From assembly GCF_029893965.1 (NCBI RefSeq), contig NZ_JARXXP010000016.1, positions 95,659 to 159,658 of the forward strand: a DNA stretch of 64,000 nt, in the 5' to 3' direction. Position 1 is the first letter of the stretch, and each line of letters opens with the position of its first letter. Of this stretch, positions 59,045 through 64,000 are shown one piece after another. The notes beneath the pieces were generated by a model. It was given only the letters and a program-made list of their open reading frames with translations. It did not search any database and was not told the DNA's origin. The DNA is from Paenibacillus sp. PastM-3. Lineage in GTDB: Bacteria > Bacillota > Bacilli > Paenibacillales > Paenibacillaceae. A program made the position numbers and the translations under genes.

Positions 59045-61141
59045 TCAGGCTGTTAGCTCTTGAGCCGGAGTATTCGTCCGTTTGCCGTTCTGGCGCAGGA
59101 AATAGAAGAACGTCAAGCACAGGAACAGAGCGGCATAGCTCAGCAGATATACAATCTGCTCACGCATCAGGGCGTAATCGCCGCTGGCGATGATTGCTTT
59201 GTAGCCGACAATGCTGTGGGTCATCGGCAGCCACGGATTAACCTTCTGCATCCACTGCGGGAGCAGCTCCAGCGGGAAGGTTCCCGCACTGGACGTAAGC
59301 TGGAAGATCATCAGCACGATCGCCAGGAAGCGGCCCGGATTATCCAGCCAGGTCACCAGTGCCTGGACAATCATGGTAAAGGTGAAGCTTACGATCAGCG
59401 TGAACAGATAGAATAGCGGTACGCTCTGCACCTGCAGCTTCAAGCCATATAGGAGGACTGCATCGGCCAACAGCGACTGCAGCACGCTGACCATCACGAA
59501 CATCAGCGTACGGCTGGCGAACCGGCCCATAGGCGAAGCGTCCGGCACACTGGATTCCCGCAGGGAGAATACCGTTGTGAACACGAGAGCTCCCATAAAG
59601 AGCGCAAGCGATAAGAAGTACGGGGCGATGCCCAGCCCGTAATGATCCAGCTTGCGGTCGGTGTTCTCAACCAGCTTGACCGGTTCAGCAAACATGCTGA
59701 CCGTGTCATCGCTGGAATTGACGCTGGCAGTTTCCGTTGCCGCGTCGTTCAGCTTCTGGGCCAGCTCACCGCTGCCGCTGGCCAGCTTGCCGCTGCCGTC
59801 CTGCAGCTCACCGGCACCGTCCGTCAGCTTGCCGGCGCCTTCCGACAGGCCGTCCACGCCTCCGGCCAGCTTGGTCAGCCCTTCAGCCAGCTGCGAAGCA
59901 CCCTGCTTCAGGGCCACTGCACCGTCAGCCAGCCTGCTGCTGCCGGAGGTCGCATCATTCAGCTTGTCGCCGAATGTGCTGAGGCCTGTGACCAGCTGCG
60001 TTCCGCCGCTGCTCAGGGCCGCAGCGCCGTCGTACAGCTGCTGCTGCGCTTCCGTCAGCTGCGTGCTGCCCGCCAGCAGCTGTTCCTGGCCGCTGTGCAG
60101 CTGCACGCTGCCGGCGGCCACCTGCTTGCTCGCAGCCAGCAGCTGCTGGAACTGCTCGCTGTCCTGCAGCTCCGGCGTCGCTGCAAGCATCTGCTCAAGC
60201 CCCGCCGCCACCTGCTGCGCACCGGAGGCAAGCTGGCCGCTCGCCGCCTCGGAGGCTGACAGCCCTGCAGTCAGCTTGCTGCTGCCGTCCTTGGCGCTCT
60301 CAAGGCCGGCAGCCAGCTGCGAAGCCCCGCTCTGCGACTTCTCAGCGCCTGCCTGCAGCTGCTGCTCCGCCTTGGAGAGCTGGCTGAGGCCGCTGGCCAG
60401 GTCGGCAGTCCCGGCTGTCAGCGTGCCTGTGCCTTCATTCAGGCTGCCTGCCCCTTTATAGAGCAGCTTAAGTCCGCTCTGCAGCTCGGTTGTGCCGCTG
60501 GACAGCTTGTTCAGGTTGGTCTTCAGGGTGGACAGGCCGTCTGTCAGCTTGTCCGCACCTTCCTGCAGCTCGCTTGCCCCGCTGCCGGCGTCTCCAAGCC
60601 CGGCAGCAATCGTGTCCACTTGTTCATACATGCTGCGGGTATAAGCCTCGGTAATTTGGGCGGACAGCTTCGACTTCAGCTTGTTCATTGCACTGTTCCC
60701 GATCTGTCCGGCGACAAAGTTATAATCGCTGTTCGGCTCAAAAATAATCTCCGACTGCACCGGCTTCTCCTGCGTCAGGGTAGTCGCATTTTGCGAGAAA
60801 TCGGCCGGAATGGTAATCGTCATATAATAGCGGTTGTGCGCCATGCCGTCTTCAGCTTCGGCTGCATCAACAAATTGCCAGTTGAAATCGGTGTTTGTTT
60901 TTAACTCGTCCACAAAATCATTGCCGACCTCCATCGTCTTGCCCTCGTACTGCGCCCCCTTATCCAGGTTGACTACAGCAACAGGAAGCTTGCCTGTATT
61001 TCCGTAAGGGTCCCAGGAGCCTTCAACGAGAAATCCGCTGTACAGCATCGGCAGTGCCGATACACCAAGCAGTGTAATCAGCAGCATCGGTTTCCCGAGC
61101 AGTATTTTCAAATCTTTCCAGAATACATTAATGGCTCTCAC
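59045..61141 (-). CDS. yhgE: YhgE/Pip-family membrane protein
   Basis: A 698-residue membrane protein of the YhgE/Pip (phage infection protein) family, related to ABC-2 permeases and EsaA. One N-terminal helix (LLITLLGVSALPMLYSG) leads to a large extracellular part. Residues about 200-490 are a long run of GxxxLxxG-type heptads (LQEGADKLTDGLSTL, LAEGLTKLAGGVDGL, LSEGAGKLTDGAGEL) forming a stalk. Five to six helices follow at the C-terminus. GTG at 61141 has GAGGGTGAACCCT. It is transcribed just after a TetR gene, as in Bacillus yhgD-yhgE. Confidence 0.9.
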   Translation of the reverse strand: MRAINVFWKDLKILLGKPMLLITLLGVSALPMLYSGFLVEGSWDPYGNTGKLPVAVVNLDKGAQYEGKTMEVGNDFVDELKTNTDFNWQFVDAAEAEDGMAHNRYYMTITIPADFSQNATTLTQEKPVQSEIIFEPNSDYNFVAGQIGNSAMNKLKSKLSAQITEAYTRSMYEQVDTIAAGLGDAGSGASELQEGADKLTDGLSTLKTNLNKLSSGTTELQSGLKLLYKGAGSLNEGTGTLTAGTADLASGLSQLSKAEQQLQAGAEKSQSGASQLAAGLESAKDGSSKLTAGLSASEAASGQLASGAQQVAAGLEQMLAATPELQDSEQFQQLLAASKQVAAGSVQLHSGQEQLLAGSTQLTEAQQQLYDGAAALSSGGTQLVTGLSTFGDKLNDATSGSSRLADGAVALKQGASQLAEGLTKLAGGVDGLSEGAGKLTDGAGELQDGSGKLASGSGELAQKLNDAATETASVNSSDDTVSMFAEPVKLVENTDRKLDHYGLGIAPYFLSLALFMGALVFTTVFSLRESSVPDASPMGRFASRTLMFVMVSVLQSLLADAVLLYGLKLQVQSVPLFYLFTLIVSFTFTMIVQALVTWLDNPGRFLAIVLMIFQLTSSAGTFPLELLPQWMQKVNPWLPMTHSIVGYKAIIASGDYALMREQIVYLLSYAALFLCLTFFYFLRQNGKRTNTPAQELTA

Positions 61142-61243
61142 AGGGTTCACCCTCAATCATTTATTTGTAAATGCATGAAAACTTTCATACTCATTCATTA
61201 TTACTGGAAAAAAATAGCCCTTCACAGGCTAGGACGTTCAGCT

Positions 61244-61816
61244 TCACTTGAGAATACCGTTTGAAATAAACAGCATCATATGCTCCTTGATCCGGGTCTC
61301 ATCCAGCGGCTCATGGGCTTTGTTCCATTCCGTTGTCAGCGCCAGGTATAAGCGCAGAATCATAAACGCAGCCACACTGGAATCGCAGGGCTTGACTTCA
61401 TCTCTGGCGATCGCCGTTTCAATCTGCTGCCGCAGAAAATCCAGCGCATAATCCTCCATCCGCTTTACCCCTTCCAGCGCCTGCACCGTACCGATGTCAC
61501 GCACCTCCTGGGCCAGCTTCACAAACAGCTCATGATCGGAGCGGAACTCGAGGATCGAATCGAGCAGATTAAACAGCTTATGGGTAAAAGTGTCCTCCTC
61601 CGCGGCAATCCGGTTCATGACCGAGGTTAACTCCTGTGTGGCCTTGTCCAGAATTTCCTCAAACAGCTCTTCCTTGGTCTTGAAGAACGTATAGATGGTG
61701 CCTTTGCCGACGTTGGCAATCTTGGATACCTGCTCCATCGTAGTCGCCTTATAACCGAACTGCACAAAGGATTTGGTTGCCGCCTGAAGAATTAACGCTT
61801 TGCGGTCGATAGACAT
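61244..61816 (-). CDS. TetR-family regulator (YhgD-type)
   Basis: A 190-residue repressor. The helix-turn-helix TTMEQVSKIANVGKGTIYTFFKTKEELFEEIL (about residues 25-56) is canonical. The C-terminal ligand domain contains VRDIGTVQALEGVKRMEDYALDFL and ends HMMLFISNGILK. GGAAGGGAG precedes ATG at spacing about 8. It is co-directional with yhgE 100 bp downstream, which it probably controls. Its own upstream region has ATTGACCGAATGACC. Confidence 0.9.
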   Translation of the reverse strand: MSIDRKALILQAATKSFVQFGYKATTMEQVSKIANVGKGTIYTFFKTKEELFEEILDKATQELTSVMNRIAAEEDTFTHKLFNLLDSILEFRSDHELFVKLAQEVRDIGTVQALEGVKRMEDYALDFLRQQIETAIARDEVKPCDSSVAAFMILRLYLALTTEWNKAHEPLDETRIKEHMMLFISNGILK

Positions 61817-61867
61817 GACTTGGACTCCCTTCCTTCTGGAAAAACATCAGAATTGACTAAATTCATT

Positions 61868-61882
61868 TTTTGGTCATTCGGT
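61868..61882 (-). promoter_or_regulatory. Shared 15-mer upstream of the YhgD-type TetR gene
   Basis: Minus-strand ACCGAATGACCAAAA overlaps a potential -35 (TTGACC) 52-66 bp before the TetR start. Two direct TGACC half-sites are present (TGACCGAATGACC). The same 15-mer lies before the oleate hydratase gene. Confidence 0.45.
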
Positions 61883-62086
61883 CAATATGTAATTTACCAT
61901 GTCTGCAGGAAGAAGACAACACCTTATTTAAAATTTATTTATTCTTCATCTTTTATATCCGACAGTTTATCAATTATCCTGTGCGATGTTATCCGTAAAA
62001 TGTCATGAAATTAGTATCCACTGCCATTCTTTCTGGGGTATGATAAGAAGGATGTGATCTAGAAACTACATTATGGATGGTGGAAT

Positions 62087-63205
62087 ATGTTTAAAAACAA
62101 AAAATTACTGCTTATTCTGGCCGGGCTGGTCATTATTGCGGCTGTCGTCATCTGGCTTGTGGTCGGCGGCAAAGGGGATGACAGCGGCAATACCGCTGCA
62201 ACCGAAACCCCGGGAGGCGCGACCGTAACCGAAGAAGGCGGCACCAAAGCGCTGGCGCAGACTTTTTATATCTATGATACCGTTGTAAACATTAAGATAT
62301 TCGGCAACGACGCTACCCAGCAGAATATGGATGATATCCAGAGCATGCTGGAGCGGATGGATATTCAGTTCAGCCGGACCAAGGAAGACGGTGAATTGTA
62401 TGCCGTTAACCAGGCTGCCGGCAAGGAAGCAGTAGCCGTATCCGACGAAACACTGGATATTGTAAAGCAATCCATTAAATATGCCGAAGATATGGACGGG
62501 CTGTATGAGCCGACGATCGGGCCGCTGGTAGACCTGTGGGCAATCGGGGAAGGCGGCGAGCATGTGCCTGACCAGGCAGACATTGACGCGGCCAAGAGCC
62601 TGATTAATTATAAGGATATTATCATCGATGAATCAGCCAAGACCATCAAGCTCGCCAGAGAAGGTATGGTACTGGATATGGGCGGAATCGGCAAAGGCTA
62701 CGCCGCTGACCGGATTGCCGATTATCTGAAGGAGAAGGGTCTGGACAGCGCAATGATTAACCTTGGCGGCAGCAGTATTATCGCCCTTGGCAACAAGCCT
62801 AACGGCTCCCAGTGGAATATCGGCCTGCAGGACCCTGACCAGAGCCGCGGTACCCAGCTGGGCACGATCAAAATCTCTGATGAGGTGATTGATGCTTCCG
62901 GTGTGTACGAGCGTTACTTCATAGAGGACGGCGTCCGCTACCATCACATTCTGGACCCGCGTACCGGCTTCCCGTCCCAGAACGGACTGAAAAGCCTTAC
63001 CATTATGAGTCCGAGCGCGACTGATGCGGATGCTCTGTCCACCGGTGCATTCCTGATGGGTCTGGAGGACGGCCTGAAATATCTCGAGTCCCTGCCGGAA
63101 GATGTTGAAGCCTTCTTCATTACTGAAGACAACAAGATCTATGCTACACCTGGTATCCGTGAACGGCTCCAGCTGACCGATCAGACGTATACTTTTGCAG
63201 ATTAA
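62087..63205 (+). CDS. apbE: FAD:protein FMN transferase (ApbE)
   Basis: An extracytoplasmic enzyme that attaches FMN to Thr/Ser of target flavoproteins. The 372-residue protein has an N-terminal signal anchor (residues 6-27, LLLILAGLVIIAAVVIWLVV) and no lipobox Cys. A Thr/Glu/Gly linker follows, then the ApbE domain: MQFSR-like MDIQFSRTKEDGELYAVN, EPTIGPLVDLW, LDMGGIGKGYAADR, INLGGSSIIALG, RYHHILDPRTGFP and DADALSTGAFLMG. No partner flavoprotein gene is adjacent. The ribosome binding site is weak (GGATGGTGGA). A terminator follows. Confidence 0.93.
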   Translation: MFKNKKLLLILAGLVIIAAVVIWLVVGGKGDDSGNTAATETPGGATVTEEGGTKALAQTFYIYDTVVNIKIFGNDATQQNMDDIQSMLERMDIQFSRTKEDGELYAVNQAAGKEAVAVSDETLDIVKQSIKYAEDMDGLYEPTIGPLVDLWAIGEGGEHVPDQADIDAAKSLINYKDIIIDESAKTIKLAREGMVLDMGGIGKGYAADRIADYLKEKGLDSAMINLGGSSIIALGNKPNGSQWNIGLQDPDQSRGTQLGTIKISDEVIDASGVYERYFIEDGVRYHHILDPRTGFPSQNGLKSLTIMSPSATDADALSTGAFLMGLEDGLKYLESLPEDVEAFFITEDNKIYATPGIRERLQLTDQTYTFAD

Positions 63206-63228
63206 CCTTATATATGAGTACAAGTAAG

Positions 63229-63252
63229 AGGGGGCGCTCAGCCCCCTTTTTT
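63229..63252 (+). terminator. Terminator of apbE
   Basis: AGGGGGC pairs with GCCCCCT around GCTCA, followed by six T. Confidence 0.85.
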
Positions 63253-63263
63253 GATAAATTCCC

Positions 63264-63895
63264 CTATCCGTCGCTATCCTCCGAAGGCAGTTCGCCCGCC
63301 GCCGTGTCCGGATTCAGCCATAGCTCAATCAGATCGTGAGTATTTTGCACATCTTCCTCATCCAAAATATAGTACCACTGATCCGTCCGCTTATCGGTTC
63401 CCTGCAGCATATGGCTGTCAATCTGCGGAGTGCCGCTTTCAAAAATAACCCTCTTCGCCAGATCCAGCATGAAATCTGCCTTCATATTTGTTTTGAAATG
63501 ATCTCCGGCAACCCCCATAATTTCTTTGATATTAGCGATATTACTTATATTTTTCATCCGCTCCAGCACTGCCTTCAGGAATATATATCTTCTGCCCCGA
63601 CAATTCTGGTGTAGGAATCCCGCGGAATCGAAACGAACAGGACTTTATTATCTTTGGGCCGGACTACTGTATAGATAATGGAATCGGATAGCCCGTTCTC
63701 CTTCCCCCGCTGATCTGTGCCAAGCAGCAATAAAGCGAATGGCGGACTCTGCTCCAGCCTCGTCGAAGCAGCCTCCGTCTCATCGTTGTTATTCTTGAGC
63801 GGAACATATGAATTTTTAAGTGTACCCCGAGCGGTCGGGGCAACCACATGGTCAAAACCGAACATCATTACTTCCTTGCGGAATACATAAGACAA
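63264..63895 (-). pseudogene. Broken LytR-CpsA-Psr (LCP) family gene
   Basis: Two minus-strand frames carry opposite ends of one LCP protein. The upstream frame (63575-63895) reads SPPFALLLLGTDQRGKENGLSDSI...SIPRDSYTRIVG, the LCP phosphate-binding start, then hits a stop. The downstream frame resumes as RYIFLKAVLERMKNISNIANI and runs through LAKRVIFESGTPQ to the normal C-terminus. The core between them, normally about 110-120 residues (the DKIN..GG to R-x-x-RQ region), is missing and the frame shifts at the joint. The usual N-terminal membrane anchor is also absent. The gene cannot make an active transferase. Confidence 0.8.
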
Positions 63896-64000
63896 GATAC
63901 CTGCATTGAATTCTCCCCCACTTAGCTAACGCTTGAAGTGGCGGATTCTTGCGAACAGAAGAGTAACCTCTTCTTATTTAGCAAGCGATCCCTGCGTTCC

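Noticed and set aside
58777..59193. 138-residue plus-strand frame after the GT2 gene
   Set aside because: It has no ribosome binding site, a composition unlike a protein, crosses a terminator and overlaps the end of yhgE.
59642..60461. Long Ala/Ser/Leu-rich plus-strand frames opposite yhgE
   Set aside because: They are shadows of the GC-rich heptad-repeat coding region, without ribosome binding sites.

Overview
The window looks like a chromosomal segment of a Paenibacillus-type Gram-positive bacterium (Bacillota). The supporting signs are strong GGAGG ribosome binding sites, frequent GTG/TTG starts, a T-box leader on ilv genes, an infC-rpmI-rplT operon with an ATT start and an attenuated leader, a PerR box, a sporulation-kinase-like sensor, an LPXTG surface protein and Bacillus-like neighbourhoods (nup-type nucleoside importer, ytqA-ytqB, yhgD-yhgE). 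The assignment rests on gene content and style; no database search was possible.

Layout. 1-3.5 kb: a partial aldolase-type gene, then a Fur-boxed ferrous iron operon (feoA, feoB, Cys-rich small protein) and a 45-residue gene behind a sigma-B-like promoter. 3.5-9.2 kb, mostly minus strand: leucyl aminopeptidase, PAS-histidine kinase, a small zinc-ribbon-like protein, a 2-Cys peroxiredoxin behind a perfect PerR box, and leuB. 9.4-11.3 kb, plus strand: an AT-rich glycosyltransferase and an aldo/keto reductase. 11.4-14.1 kb: an ECF sigma / anti-sigma / TM2-like / DUF4097 envelope-stress operon. 14.3-20.5 kb: a 2052-residue cell-wall adhesin with ten Cna-B repeats. 20.7-26.3 kb: ilvB-ilvH-ilvC-leuA under a leucine-type T-box, with long hairpins between ilvH/ilvC and ilvC/leuA. 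leuB is cut off from leuA by the surface/ECF module.

26.4-32.3 kb: a GNAT enzyme, a Gly/Tyr/Pro-rich protein, and a four-gene BMP-type nucleoside ABC importer. 32.6-34.7 kb: acyl-CoA thioesterase and infC-rpmI-rplT. 34.7-38.8 kb: processive GT2, PAP2 phosphatase with a diacylglycerol-glycosyltransferase-like GT28, and trmB. 39-43.7 kb: a 60-residue protein, ytqA-ytqB (tRNA wobble modification), a VOC protein, manA and an alpha/beta hydrolase. 44.3-50.6 kb: nucleotidyltransferase-fold protein, the recQ / B12-radical SAM / GNAT operon, and a sugar-nucleotide dehydratase. 50.8-59 kb: RluA pseudouridine synthase, two unrecognised genes, TetR, VOC, oleate hydratase, DsbA-like protein, small membrane protein and GT2. 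59-64 kb: yhgE with its TetR regulator, apbE, and a broken LytR-CpsA-Psr gene at the right edge.

The most unusual signals are non-coding. (1) A 51-56 nt leader architecture (GCTTnCG ... ACAAAACTTTTAGGAGG) recurs before four unrelated genes, with a degenerate upstream copy in two of them. (2) A 182-183 bp intergenic element made of 50-nt units in the order forward-forward-reverse-reverse occurs twice with almost identical geometry. (3) A sister repeat with a similar period lies at 57.5 kb. (4) A 15-mer is shared between the oleate hydratase and yhgD-type TetR upstream regions.
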